Shown here: positions 46,391 to 57,136 of the stretch, piece after piece
Numbering within the stretch: position 1 is the stretch's first letter
Layout of the letters: each line of letters starts with the position of its first letter
DNA from: Athripsodes cinereus
Lineage: Eukaryota; Arthropoda; Insecta; Trichoptera; Leptoceridae
NCBI GenBank assembly: GCA_947579605.1
Contig: OX388319.1
Span: forward strand, 4,030,001-4,094,000
Reading direction: 5' to 3'
Length of the DNA: 64,000 nt
Position numbers and translations under genes: made by a program
The notes under the pieces: generated by a model
Databases searched by the model: none
Seen by the model: the letters and a program-made list of their open reading frames with translations, nothing else
Told to the model about the DNA's origin: nothing

Positions 46391-47931
46391 ATGTTCGTTG
46401 CATACCACACACTACAAAAACACGTCATTAACAAATGTTATTATTATTATTTTATACCAAACTGTTGTCGATGATGAACTCTAGGCACGTACGTTCGTTC
46501 GTTGATTGTCTGCTCCCGTCTAGTTTCACCATGAGATCATCACTCGGATACGGTCTCTCACTGTCTCGTCTCCGTTTGTTATAATAATATATTATTGTGG
46601 AGTTTGTTGGCCTTAAACAACTGATAATGTGTTATTATTTCTTCCTATGGTTAGTCAGTCAGATAACTCGGATGTAGAAATTAATTACAACCATAATTAA
46701 TATAATCAGTCATCTTATTTTGTATTTGACGGTGTTGTTAAAGTGACATGTTAATTGATTTGAACCGATTTGTCTGTCGACTTGTTAACGAAATGATGAG
46801 TGTGTTATTTTTTAAACGACCATTTAGAACTATTTTAAGTCCAATATATCTTATCTCTCCATAAATCATTTTGAGTATTTTGACACAGATTTGTCTAGAT
46901 TATTTTTTGGTCGTTACGTTTATGAGATTGGTTCAATTAACGCGTTGTATCTATTTCTTATTCCTGACTATTTTAGAGATTTTTTTTGCTCACACTTTGG
47001 ACTCCCAGAAACATACATGTATTGTTAAAATTTGTGCATTATACCATTGAAAACCAGCAATTTTCCTTATTTATTTATTTTGTGAAATATATATTTATAC
47101 AAAATGTTAAACATGTTAACCAGAAGTAATTACTCCATAATAACATACCAACAGCCAACATAGTTTACTATACTGTTCTTTCCCGTTTGTAACTCAATTA
47201 GTTTCTAAGTGTTTGATAATGACCAATGTATTTTCGATTTGTTGAAAGTTTCAGTTGCATATTTGGAATGCATATTTTTTATTTCGTTTTTCTCAATATT
47301 CCAAAACTATGTGAGCCATTGAACTTCGTTGATAAAATATGTCCTCGGGCCTTTGGCAAAATGGCAATGGACCTTATTTGTGTTACGACAATTGGATTAT
47401 TCTCATTTTATACAGCATTACCGGATCAGTATCTAATATAAATATTGCGCGACCATTAATAAAACTAATAAACATTCTGGATTTTTAATTTATACACCTT
47501 TTGGGACCTCAAACTAGTTCTCTGGTAAAATATTGTTTAATCGTCTTCGCTCGGCGCTTATTTATTATCGGTTTTATCATTATTATTACTAAATTTAGAA
47601 ATCTCTAAGTTTATCATATTGATACGTTGATCTATTAAGGTGTCAAGGTGAAGGACGCGTATGTTTATTTGGTTTGTTTATTTAGACCAGCTTACATAAT
47701 TGTGAATAGCTACCGTTGTTCTTGTGTTACATTTTCTCACAATTTAATTTGTTAAGTATTTTACTTTGGTGCATACTATGGAAATCATTGTGCAAAATGC
47801 TACTCGTATCCAAATGATCTTGATTATTTTTTTTTAGACATAATCATCAATGTCCAAGGTCATGCTTTCAAAATAATACTTTTAGATCGCACTGTGTCGA
47901 TCGCCAATTTATCTGTCTCTATTGAAGGAGC
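46391..47931. other. Unassigned stretch
   Basis: No supported gene; the 71-codon frame at 47226-47441 has no motif. Confidence 0.45.
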
Positions 47932-48426
47932 GTCTGGACTCAGCATCAGGACAAAATGTCGCTTGTTCAATGCGTGCATCATCCCAATCCTTCTATATGG
48001 CTGCGAGTCTTGGCACTTAACCAAGGCTCAAGAGCGGAAGATACTAAGCTTTGAAAACAAGTGTCTTAGAAGGATTTTGGATGTCAGATGGTATGAACAT
48101 GTTACAAATGATGCTGTGCGCCGGCGCACCCAGCAGAGACCTGTAATCTCCGTAATACAAGAGAGACGATGGTCCTGGCTGGGACATGTTTTGAGAATGC
48201 CCAATGATAGTTGGCCAAAAAGAGCACTGTTCTTCCGTCCGCAGGGGTTCCGTAGGCCCGGGCGTCCCTCTTTCACAATACACCGTTCCTATGACAACGA
48301 TATCAGAGCGCAAGGAATGTCGTGGGAGGAGGTGACGCAATTGGCACAGAGACGCTCTGAATGGAGGAGGCTGGTTTCTGCCCTGTGCTCCCGAGAGGAG
48401 CGTTGAGGGCGATGATGATGATGATG
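47932..48426 (+). pseudogene. LINE-C 3' insertion with 11 bp TSD
   Basis: Bounded by ATTGAAGGAGC at 47921-47931 and 48427-48437, a clean 11 bp target-site duplication. The insert encodes the C-terminal ~155 residues of a non-LTR ORF2: RTKCRLFNACIIPILLYGCE, FENKCLRRILDVRWY, RRWSWLGHVLRMPNDSWPKR, RRPGRPS, SWEEVTQLAQRRSEWRRLVS, ALCSREER and TGA at 48404-48406, followed by a (GAT)n tail. The layout LLYGCE, W.GH..RM, RRPGRP, W....A..R..WR..V..LC is typical of RTE-like tails. The reading frame has no stop across the insert, so the copy is fairly young, but the endonuclease and polymerase were never copied. The dozen residues ahead of the insert in the same frame come from flanking DNA. Related fragments: 58430-58560 and 63625-63930. 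Confidence 0.88.
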
Positions 48427-48597
48427 ATTGAAGGAGCATCTTTAGACTTGATCACATCGAGTCTTTGTATTGGCATTCTTGTAGAGATTCCAATCAACGT
48501 AATGATATTATTTGGTAATAGAATTGAAATAACTTATTGGATTTGTAAAAAGAAACTAGAATTTGAGTTGCATTTTTTTATTTCACGTATAAATCTT

Positions 48598-49054
48598 GGT
48601 ATTCAGCATATTTTTATACGGAGCTGAAACGTGGACGCTGCGAGCTAGCGAACGCGCGAGGATCGATGCGTTTGAGATTTGGTGCTGGAGAAAATTGCTC
48701 CGAGTGCATTGGACGGAACACAGGACCAATGAGTCCATTCTCAGGGAGTTAAACATTTCGGCGCGACTCTCAACGATTTGCAGTCAGCGCGCTTTGCGAT
48801 ATTTCGGGCACATTGCAAGAAGAGAGCATGACAACCTAGAAAAAGTGATTATGACTGGGGTTGTAGAAGGGAGGAGAGGAAGGGGCAGAGTGCCAATAAG
48901 ATGGAGCGACCAAATTAAGGAGGCCACACAGAGCTCACTTCACGGGGCCTTACACATGGCAGAGGATCGCTCAACATGGAGACAGATGGTCTACAGAACG
49001 AGGCATGATGGTCACGATCCTCAGGATTGAGGGACCGACAGAAATGATGAATGA
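48598..49054 (+). pseudogene. Second LINE 3' insertion with 9 bp TSD
   Basis: Bounded by ATAAATCTT at 48589-48597 and 49055-49063. The insert encodes FLYGAETWTLRASERARIDA, FEIWCWRKLLRVHWTEHRTN, LSTICSQRALRYFGHIARRE, GRRGRGRVPIRWSDQIKEAT, RSTWRQMVYRTRHDGHDPQD and stop. LYGAETWT, FE.WCWR, FGHI.RR, RGR.P.RWSDQ, and the GHDPQ end form a well-known insect LINE tail, distinct from LINE-B and LINE-C. The frame is open throughout (about 140 codons). The 3' end after the stop is short (GGGACCGACAGAAATGATGA, ATGA). It is 5' truncated in the thumb/C-terminal region. Confidence 0.88.
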
Positions 49055-49063
49055 ATAAATCTT

Positions 49064-50774
49064 TGGCCGATCGACAGGTGTGTGTGAACTGAACTTCAAA
49101 AGCATTTTGAATTCAGAGTTTTTTCGTATATCTTTATTTTAATTTAAATTAGGCATAGTATTGTTCTGGTCTGTTTTCTGTGACCTAAATTATTGATGTG
49201 TGCGGGTTGCCATAATCTTTATTGTTAATATTGGTAATGAAGCAATGTACTAGATTGTTTTTGAACAGTTTGAACGAAATAATTTTGGGTACGTTATTCA
49301 ATTTTATTGTGGAGAATTAAAGGATATATTGTGTGTGATTTTCGTAGTATTGTTTTGTGTTAGAATAATTTGTAAATTAAACCCTACATGAAGAATATTT
49401 GTTATAACACTTTGAGTCGGTCCCAATAATCTGTCTATCCAAATATAATCTAGGTATGTATTAAAATCAAATGTATAATATCCTTTTTGTACTGACAGTA
49501 ATTGAACGACAGATTATCGAAACCGACCGTTAGTTTCCATATCCGTTCTAAATCATAAAGGAATACCTACTTTTTAAATTTATCTCTCTAGTCAAATGCA
49601 TTGTACCTACATAGTATTGAGGTAGAATATTCCGCTGTTTACTTTATTAAATAGATGACGGCAGACATTATTGCCAGAATTGGGTCTTCAGGACTACGAC
49701 CGTCTTCCATCTCTCTCATCACAATTCTTTTGGATTAAATTAAGAAAGTGTACCTATATTCGTATATAAAAATGTTTATTTTTGCTAGCTTATCATCTTG
49801 CTATTTGATAGATCTTGAAATGTTGACAGTAAAATATGGAATAATGCAGTAAACGGTGTCCAAGTATCCCCAAAATGCCGCCAACCTCAAACAAATTGTA
49901 ATAACATTGCCGCCTTTCTATTTTCCATGTTGTCTCGCGATGATTTCAGACTCTTTTACTGCATTTTTATAAATTCAATATAGTCGAGTAATAATAACAG
50001 ACACGTATTTTTACAACATTTAATGGCATTTCAGGTGTCCTACGGCCGTAATATGCATCAGACTTGGCTCTTTACGATTTGTAGGCACAATGTATGTAGT
50101 AGAAAATAATTTAATAATGATAGTACGTATACTAAGTATTTTATGTGGCATTTGCTATCGTCATTATGTACCCAGTATTATATTACATATGGTTATTACA
50201 TTGTGATATGTTAATCCATAAGTACGGCAGTTGGAGTTAATAATCATACTCAGTCTATCATTATTATTGAGCGAACGGCGCCATTTCCATTACATAGATA
50301 AGAAAACTCGAACTGAATTGTTAAAATCGATTTTCATTAGTTCTTTTTAAGCTAAAAAAACTGAAATGAATTAGTTAGATCCGAATATTGTTTTTGTATT
50401 GTTAATAATATGCATTTTTTTGTAGTGAATACGTTTTTCTATCTCAATCTGAAACTTCAAGAAGTCTATTGACTGGATGTATGTATGATCTATTCAAATG
50501 CTTAATGGTCTGGCACTATCTTGAACGAATTTGTAAGAAAAATCGAGGATATATTGTAGTTGTGTTGTCGTTGAGGGTTTTCTTCTGGGATTGCATTGGC
50601 CTTTAGCTGTAATGATCCTTGTAAAAATCATCTTATTGTCAGTAATAATAATATGATGTACCCTTAACTGAAAAAAAAACGGTTTATTTGTTTTCTTTCT
50701 GGTAGGGAATATATTTAATAAAAAATGGTCACCTTTTCTAAATGAACATTTTGTCTTTCTATTAATAATTTCCC
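49064..50774. other. Unassigned stretch
   Basis: No gene or element recognised in 1.7 kb. Confidence 0.45.
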
Positions 50775-51262
50775 TGGTGGTCTCAAACCTTTTTATCCCC
50801 GCGAACCGGTCAACCTTTGATAATTTTACCGCGGTCCGCTGAGGGGGAGACGTTGATTATTTACATTGAAAAAATGAAAGTGAGGACCTTGTCGTCAATT
50901 AGGACTTAAATTCACTTTTACTAAATATTTCTACCTCCTTTCGCCAGATTTTCGAATAGGTATAGAAATTTTAACACGTTTGAATTGTTGTAAGATTCTC
51001 CTCGATTTTGTTTAAGAATATTTTCTCAAGTTCTAAAATCTGGTATTGTTAGTTAATTTTTCAAAAGTTCTTTGATGATTTCCATTACCCTCAAAATTCC
51101 TACCCTCCGTCTCCAGATTTTTGAAAAAGTAGAAGAATTTGACGTATTGTTTTATAATTTTCTCGGTTTTGTTAAGGAGTATTTCACAAATTTGCCTTAC
51201 ATGCTTTTGTGTATCAAAAAAGGAGACACAAAGACGCACGAACTTGGAGTTGGAGATCACTT
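50775..51262 (-). mobile_element. hAT-type MITE, copy 2, with internal duplication
   Basis: Plus-strand left end CTGGTGGTCTCAAACCTTTT, TATCCCCGCGAACCGGTCAA and right end GGAGTTGGAGATCACTT are the ends of the element at 148-471 in opposite orientation. It is ~490 bp against 324 bp in copy 1. The extra length comes from a second copy of the internal AATATTCTTAACAAAA-CGAG to AAAATCTGG block. No clear 8 bp target duplication remains (CCTG/TTTACTGA flanks do not match). Confidence 0.75.
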
Positions 51263-52082
51263 TTTACTGAATGCAGATGAAAAATACCTAATTTAATACT
51301 TGATCAGTCTCTTGCTTGGCTTATTGGAAGTCTCCTGCCATTGCACATTTTTTACGCTCCATAACGTATTGATCACTGACAAAAATATGTACAGATTCTG
51401 CATTTGCTTGTGTCGTTATATAGAAATTATGTTTAGTCACTTAAATATTCATATTTTATATAAACAGTTAATTTTTGTTTTTAGTTTGTGCTTTTTAAAT
51501 TTGTTCATAGGTTGTCGTTCCGCTTTGACGAGTTTGTCGAGAGTCAATCTTTACTCATTTAGTTAATTATTGATTCATTAGCCCCTAATGAGTTACCATG
51601 TTTATCTTTACTTTTATGTGTATTGTCTAATTGTCTTATAATTATCACTGTTAATTGTTTTGTTTACGGACTATTTTTAGGAATAATCCATTACTAGTCA
51701 CCGTTTAAATTTAAGTTGGCTTTTAATTCATTGTTTTTTTTTATTATTACTAATGTTTATATCACCATTTGGTCTCGTTGTCTATTGTTTAAGGTAAGTA
51801 TTATGTAGTTCAAGGTGTTTTCTCCGAGTCGGTAGATCCTTTCTTTATTGCTTACGCTATTTGCTTGATCTATAAATAAAAGGGAATTTTTCACACTTAA
51901 TTCGTGAGATATCGTAATTTTTGTATAAAAATTCATCTGTCATCGTTTCATTGAATTAAAATAATTTTCTTTGAATAAAGATTGTAAACAATTATTGCCT
52001 TATTTATTACAACATTTGACTAATTTTTCTTTTTTACATTGTTTTTAATATTTTCTTCGCATGTCTAATACTTCTACTATTA
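51263..52082. other. Unassigned AT-rich stretch
   Basis: No supported gene. Confidence 0.5.
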
Positions 52083-52530
52083 TTATACCATCACGGCATA
52101 TCCCACAGCTGGGGTAGCCAACAGACCAGGTGCATGTTATAAACATACAAGCTGTCCTCTCAGTGCCATAAAAAATTTAAGACATTCAGGATGAAATCTA
52201 AAGACAAAATGTTTTCTTCTACTTTATGTATGTTCTTTATTGAATGATAGGTCTTTCTTCATGTAAGGTCATCGTCAATCTCCTCGACTTGATTATAAGA
52301 TGAAAATTGTCTATCTAAGTAAAGAACATATAGAAGAAGAAAATGTTTGTTACGGTATGGAATTCTACTACCTAAACACCGACACAGCGAATACATTCAG
52401 GATGGGTGACAAACCTCATCGCTGAATTTAGATGTAAAGAGCTTTTATTTTTTCGAACACATACCTTTCATAAGACTCTCGAAAACTTACAGAAAAGAGT
52501 GGGAGACCAATTCTTTGCCGACAGCTTCAT
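52083..52530 (-). mobile_element. SINE-A interrupted by a hairpin element
   Basis: The 3' part lies at 52083-52193 (ACCATCACGGCATATCCCAC, GGGGTAGCCAACAGACC, CAAGCTGTCCTCTCAGTGCC, AAGACATTCAGGATG) and the 5' part at 52393-52525 (ACATTCAGGATGGGTGACAA, CCTCATCGCTGAATTTAGAT, TTTCATAAGACTCTCG, AGAGTGGGAGACCAATTCTT, TGCCG). The two parts are separated by 199 bp inserted at 52194-52392. Restoring the order shows a complete SINE-A copy. Confidence 0.85.
52194..52392 (-). mobile_element. Hairpin family H, copy 3, nested in SINE-A
   Basis: A 199 bp insert bounded by a perfect 12 bp duplication, ACATTCAGGATG, at 52182-52193 and 52393-52404. The interior has imperfect inverted arms (TTTTCTTCTACTTTATGTAT, GTTCTTT against AAAGAACATATAGAAGAAGA, AAA). 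On the minus strand the head reads ATTCGCTGTGTCGGTGTTTA, GGTAGTAGAATTCCAT, matching copy 1. Nested position gives the relative age: the hairpin element moved after this SINE-A copy had inserted. Confidence 0.85.
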
Positions 52531-54036
52531 TGAATTTAGTATTTCATAATTAACTTGTTTTTGGCGTTTAATATTTAGAAACCCGATATTCCCTCTATCC
52601 ACTTACTTACATGTACCTATATAAACAATTGTGTGTAATTTGTTTCTTATAATATTTGCTAATTTGTATCACATATTATTCACAATACGTTTCGATACAT
52701 TGAATTTTTTAGCGTACAGCATTATTAATACTGTTGTGAGTTGTTATTACCGTCATTAGATACTATTATGTATTAATTTTAATACCCGAAGCATTGCGGT
52801 AAACACGTCGCTACATCGTGCCGGCGAACGGTGGTGTCGTTGCAGGCGGTTTCTATTGGGATGACACGCGTGAACGGCGCGGCGGTGCGGGGCGTGAATA
52901 GTGCATGCCATTCCATTATTGTAATGAATATACTCGTTGTTGTGCAGAATACAGCCAGTCCACGAGATTTTTTTTAATGTAAACACCCAATGCCGAAAGC
53001 ATACTTGTAATCTAAGCCTTATGAAGGTATTTTACATATGGGACATAGTATGTAGACTCACTGCATAATTGAAAAGTTAGAATGCTACCTGTAAATGAAT
53101 CTAGATTCGTCGTAAGAGAAAATATTTGATTTTCGAACTCTCAACAAACATTTTGTCTATTTTTTATTTCAAATTATATGAAGGGAAAGAAAGAGGCATC
53201 ATTCATTCAGGGTCCGGTAAGTTAGTCTGGACTCAATCATATAATCTAATGCATCATATAATCTATTCCCAAATATCCTCAAGGAAGTAATATATAATTA
53301 TATTCTGTCACAGTTTGCCATTTTTTGTGGGCAATAAGACTCAGTGTTAAAGATCTTATATATTTCATGTATAACATTTTCGGAACGTATTATAAATTTC
53401 TGTTTCTAATGGAGAAAAAATTGGAGTGCTCGATGATCATAAGTAGGTGCTGCTGTATTTCCAAAGTATTTGTAGTGAGTTGGTTATTCTCTGCGTAACT
53501 ATAGTCATTCGCGTTTCATCGAATGTTCCCACAGTCAGTATTAAGACATTGAGACTTATAATATAGAAATAATCGGTAAATTGTCAGTTAGTGTGAGATC
53601 GAATTGGCACCATTATTATTATTCTAAATAAATTTACGGTACCTTCCCACAAGTGCTCGGAATTTACTCATATTTTGCTGCGTCCATGTCGATGTTAAAC
53701 TGGTTGTTATGTTAATCATTTTCTGTATTGAATTTTAATATAAATTATTTATCCAACGTTGCTTTAATTATTTAAATTAAAAATATTGTTTTTAATCCCT
53801 TATGTTGTTAACCTTTGGTCTTTACCTCTCATGATCCTTTGTCAGTATTTTGTAGGGTCATGTGGAGTAAACTTTGGGATTATAATCTTTTGGGACTATG
53901 TCGGGTATGAAGTATGTATTTTCAAATTGGTCAGCATTAATGGTTCTCGGAGTATTTTTTTGCGCTTACATAGACTTATCTTTAGTTCCAGAGAATTTTT
54001 AAAGTTTTCTGTAATATCTGCGAGTGACATTTGGTA
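52531..54036. other. Unassigned stretch with a CpG-rich patch
   Basis: At about 52800-52905 there is a ~100 bp GC- and CpG-rich patch (CGTCGCTACATCGTGCCGGC, GAACGGCGCGGCGGTGCGGG, GCGTGAATAG) in AT-rich surroundings. No splice-bounded exon or domain could be recognised. The rest is unassigned; the 95-codon frame at 53786-54073 runs into a SINE-A and is not credible. Confidence 0.45.
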
Positions 54037-54178
54037 TCTCCAATTTTGCGATGAGGTTTGCCACCCATTATAAATATTCCTATTCTATATGGCACGGATG
54101 GAATGTTTTGTTCATTACATTAAGTCTACTAGCCACTTTAGCCATTTACAGGAAATGCGGCGATAGTATGAAAAATGT
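54037..54178 (+). mobile_element. SINE-A, diverged
   Basis: GCGATGAGGTTTGCCACCCA, ATGGCACGGATGGAATG, TTAAGTCTACTAGCCACTTT, GAAATGCGGCGATAGTATGA. Confidence 0.65.
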
Positions 54179-54254
54179 ATTGAAAATATAGGTCTTCCTT
54201 ATACAAAAACAGCGATGGTCACGGATCACTGTAAGAAGAACCTAGATTCAAAAA

Positions 54255-54469
54255 TTCAAAATATTTTATTGAGATCATAATAAACACATACAAATATACA
54301 ATAAGCACAATTATACAAATCTTTATATTATCTGTTTTTTTTTTTTTTTTTTTACCCTCAAAATTGAGCAGAGCTCGTGCTTTGAGGGGTTATAGGGTTT
54401 TTACTGTTAATCAAACAATATACTAAAGTCTTCTCGATTTAGCTCAAGCCAAGATGTCTGTAGACTTCT
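54255..54469 (-). repeat. One or two LINE 3' tails
   Basis: At 54335-54355 a T run (poly-A on the minus strand) follows ACCCTCAAAATTGAGCAGAG, CTCGTGCTTTGAGGGGTTAT. On the minus strand this is a strong stem-loop (CCCTCAAA...TTTGAGGG) directly before the A tail. A second, weaker tail, AATTCAAAATATTTTATTGA, lies at 54256-54275. Both are 3' ends of 5'-truncated non-LTR elements in the same orientation as the larger element on their right. Confidence 0.6.
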
Positions 54470-54642
54470 TTTTTTTTTTTTTTTTTTTTATTTAATGAAA
54501 ATAGTACATTGAATAATAAACATATACATCTTATGATAATGAGTCACGCCAAATCTAAAAGATTTGTCGGCGTGTTCTCTTATAACATACTTTATACATA
54601 TATTGACCTAATACGACATTAACCTAAATACAAAAATAATTA
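54470..54642 (-). mobile_element. 3' UTR and poly-A of the CR1/Jockey-superfamily element
   Basis: Minus-strand sequence after the final stop at 54643. It contains a stem-loop (CACGCCGACAAATC against GATTTGGCGTG, about 54546-54576) and ends ATTTTCATTAAATAAAAAAA with an A tract of about 20 at 54470-54489. Confidence 0.75.
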
Positions 54643-54956
54643 TTAGTTATATATAAATCCACACTTTATTAACCATTCCTTGACTAATTTTTTTGCAATA
54701 TTTTTACTCTTGCATTTCTTAATAGATACCGGCATCATATTAAGTATTTTTGGCACGTTATATTCAAATGTTCTTTTTCCGTATTTATTATTGAATTTAG
54801 GGACTACATATCCTTCATTAAATTTAAATCTTGTGTGATGCATATGTCGAGGTTTTTCTTTATATTCGGTTTTTGAAAACTGGTCAAGGACAACTCTCTG
54901 CCAAAACAAGCCTTTAGCAGATAATACATTTAACTTTTTGAAATACAGAGATATAT
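54643..54956 (-). pseudogene. ORF2 C-terminus, out of frame with the main part
   Basis: The frame reads LYFKKLNVLSAKGLFWQRVV, LDQFSKTEYKEKPRHMHHTR, FKFNEGYVVPKFNNKYGKRT, FEYNVPKILNMMPVSIKKCK and ends KEWLIKCGFIYN before the stop. HHTR, an IP-like VVPKF block, YGKR, P.ILN.MP and K.LVKEWL are the usual last ~100 residues of CR1/Jockey-superfamily ORF2. It directly continues the protein at 54956-56605; a single-base indel around 54958-54966 separates the two frames. Confidence 0.8.
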
Positions 54957-56605
54957 TATTTCGCGCCGCGTTGCAAATTTCTTTTTTTTACTATAAGTCT
55001 TAATATCGATTTTTGTGCGAACATTACCCTTTTCAAATTAGAATTAGTACAATTGCCCCAGCTACCAATACCATATCTGATTAAAGATTCTGCCAAAGAC
55101 TTGTACACAGTAACAAGTGTGGACCTCGGTACAAAATATTTTATCTTAAATAACATACATGCTATAGATCTTAATCGCTTACAAATAATATTTACATGCT
55201 GATCCCACTTAAATCTATCGTCTATAGTTACACCTAGATATACAAATTTATTTACATTATCAAGACATGGACAATCACAAGATATGGGGAGCTCAACATT
55301 TTTATGTATACACACATAACTATGCGAAACGATCCTCGGTGCCACACCAGCCGTCGCAATACTTGGAGATCTGACATGCATTAGTTTGGTCTTTTTTGCG
55401 TTGATAATTAAACCATAGTCATGTGACCACCTAACTAATCTATCGTAGTCGTACTGCAATAATCTGCGAGCCTCCATTTCGTCATGATGTGACACCACAA
55501 GAGCCGTATCATCCGCATAAACAAAATATTTACAGTATCGGAATAATGTCTTCATACATGAGACAAAAATTATGTACAGTGTAGGTCCCAAAATTGAGCC
55601 CTGTGGTACACCTGTCAAAATACTTTTCCTGTCACTAAGATAATTACATATTTTAATACTTATTTTTCTATTATTTAGGTAATCCCGGAAAAGCTGCAGG
55701 ACAGTACCTCTTATTCCAATGCGTTCTAAAATATTAGACATTTTATCATGGTTTATTGTATCAAAAGCTTTCGAATTGTCAACGAAAAGCACCAGAACAT
55801 GTTTTCTATTATTCAATTCTGAATTAATGCAACTTGAAAACTTACCGAGTAAGGTTTCAGTGCTTTTGTTTTCCTGGAATCCATGTTGTGAAGGATCCAT
55901 TAGATCATGTTCCTTTAAATATGAACCAAGCCTCTGCAACAAATATTTTTCCATAATCTTTTCAATAACCGGAAGAATACTAATAGGTCTATAATTTTTT
56001 AGTTCCGTATGTTTATCACCTTTATAAATCGGTCTAACAATGCTACACTTTAATTCATTTGGCACTATTCCCTGTTTTATAATTAAATTTATTAAATGCG
56101 TTAAAATCGGTGCCAAAATATTAACGTTATTTTTCAAATCACAAACCCGAATATTGTCTATCCCTGCTGATGTATTTTTTAGTTTTGTTACAATTCCAGC
56201 TATATCAGACACCGTAGCCCTAGGTAGGTACAAACTGTGCAACGCACTTGGTTCCACGATATTTATCGCTGTATAACTACACTCATGTAACATCTGAGAA
56301 ACACTGTCTGTAAAATAATTCAAAAAATTATTGGCAATTTCATCAACCTCACATACACCGGTAAAATATTTTTGAATGATCTGATCACAATCGTTTTTAG
56401 GTTTACGACCCAATATACCATTCAGACAGTCCCATGTTTTTTTAACATTTCCAAAATTTTTTGTAAATCTACTATTAAAATACGAAAATTTTGCATTTTT
56501 AATAGATGTGTTCACTACATTTCTATAATTTTTATAATTTCTTTCATATAAAACATTTTTAGGATTACTCTTCCATTTCCTATACAGTATACTTACCTCA
56601 AGCAT
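54956..56605 (-). pseudogene. CR1/Jockey-superfamily ORF2, reverse transcriptase part
   Basis: A 549-residue open frame. Non-LTR reverse transcriptase motifs appear in order: KNYRPISILPVIEKIMEKYL (about residues 203-222), LFVDNSKAFDTINHD (283-297, motif A, catalytic Asp), GVPQGSILGP (332-341), FVYADDTALV (361-370, the YADD catalytic pair), GLIINAKKTKLM, and FVYLGVTIDD (455-464). The C-terminal part has LIRYGIGSWG. It would prime reverse transcription of its RNA at a chromosomal nick. The first ~150 residues are the linker that normally follows the apurinic-type endonuclease; the endonuclease itself is absent, so the copy is 5' truncated near 56605. Motif A reads VDNSKAFD where L.LDLSKAFD is usual. 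A frameshift at the C-terminus (54958-54966) disables it. It lies upstream of a 3' UTR and poly-A tail (54470-54642). Few disruptions in ~2 kb indicate a recent insertion. Clade within the CR1/L2/Jockey group is not resolved. Confidence 0.92.
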
Positions 56606-57136
56606 TTTACGTTATATTGTGCATTGCGACTTTATATGTTTATTGTTATTATCATCAGAAAGTAACTTAATTTTAATGTCTCACAAACTTAATTTTATTA
56701 TAATATTGCATTGTTATTCTATTGTCGGCCAACACAACGACCTGAATAATTCCATCTTTTGCTATTACAATTCCTCTCTTCTCTCTCTATCTGTCTATCT
56801 ATTGTCTTGGGTGTACGTACTCAATAACGTTCAAATCAAACGTCGTTCCTATTGTATTGGAACAAATCGACGATGTCATCTTATCAGTCCGTTGCAATAC
56901 GCTGAGAATTTCAATCGATATGTGGAGTACAATCTAATTTGTACCGTTTACATGATCATCGTTCCAATTTATTCTCTCATATTTGCCGGATAATTGTGAA
57001 TAAAATCTTTCTTTTAATTTCTTGTAAAATAATGTCACCGGCAACGTGGAGTGAAGGCTGTCGCCTCTGTTATCATCCTAACGTGCCAGTAAAGAAGGAA
57101 ATTTAGGATGTGCAGGATTCAAGATATTCAATATGC
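56606..57136. other. Unassigned stretch
   Basis: No supported gene; the 124-codon plus frame at 56619-56993 has no motif, biased toward hydrophobic codons. Confidence 0.45.

Noticed and set aside
48028..48497. Minus-strand frames of 64-131 codons
   Set aside because: They are antisense to the LINE-C tail, whose sense frame has clear motifs.
53786..54073. 95-codon plus-strand frame
   Set aside because: Its end runs into SINE-A sequence and no domain is visible.
56619..56993. 124-codon plus-strand frame next to the large LINE
   Set aside because: No reverse transcriptase or endonuclease motif on either strand; hydrophobic composition follows from AT-rich, C/T-rich sequence.
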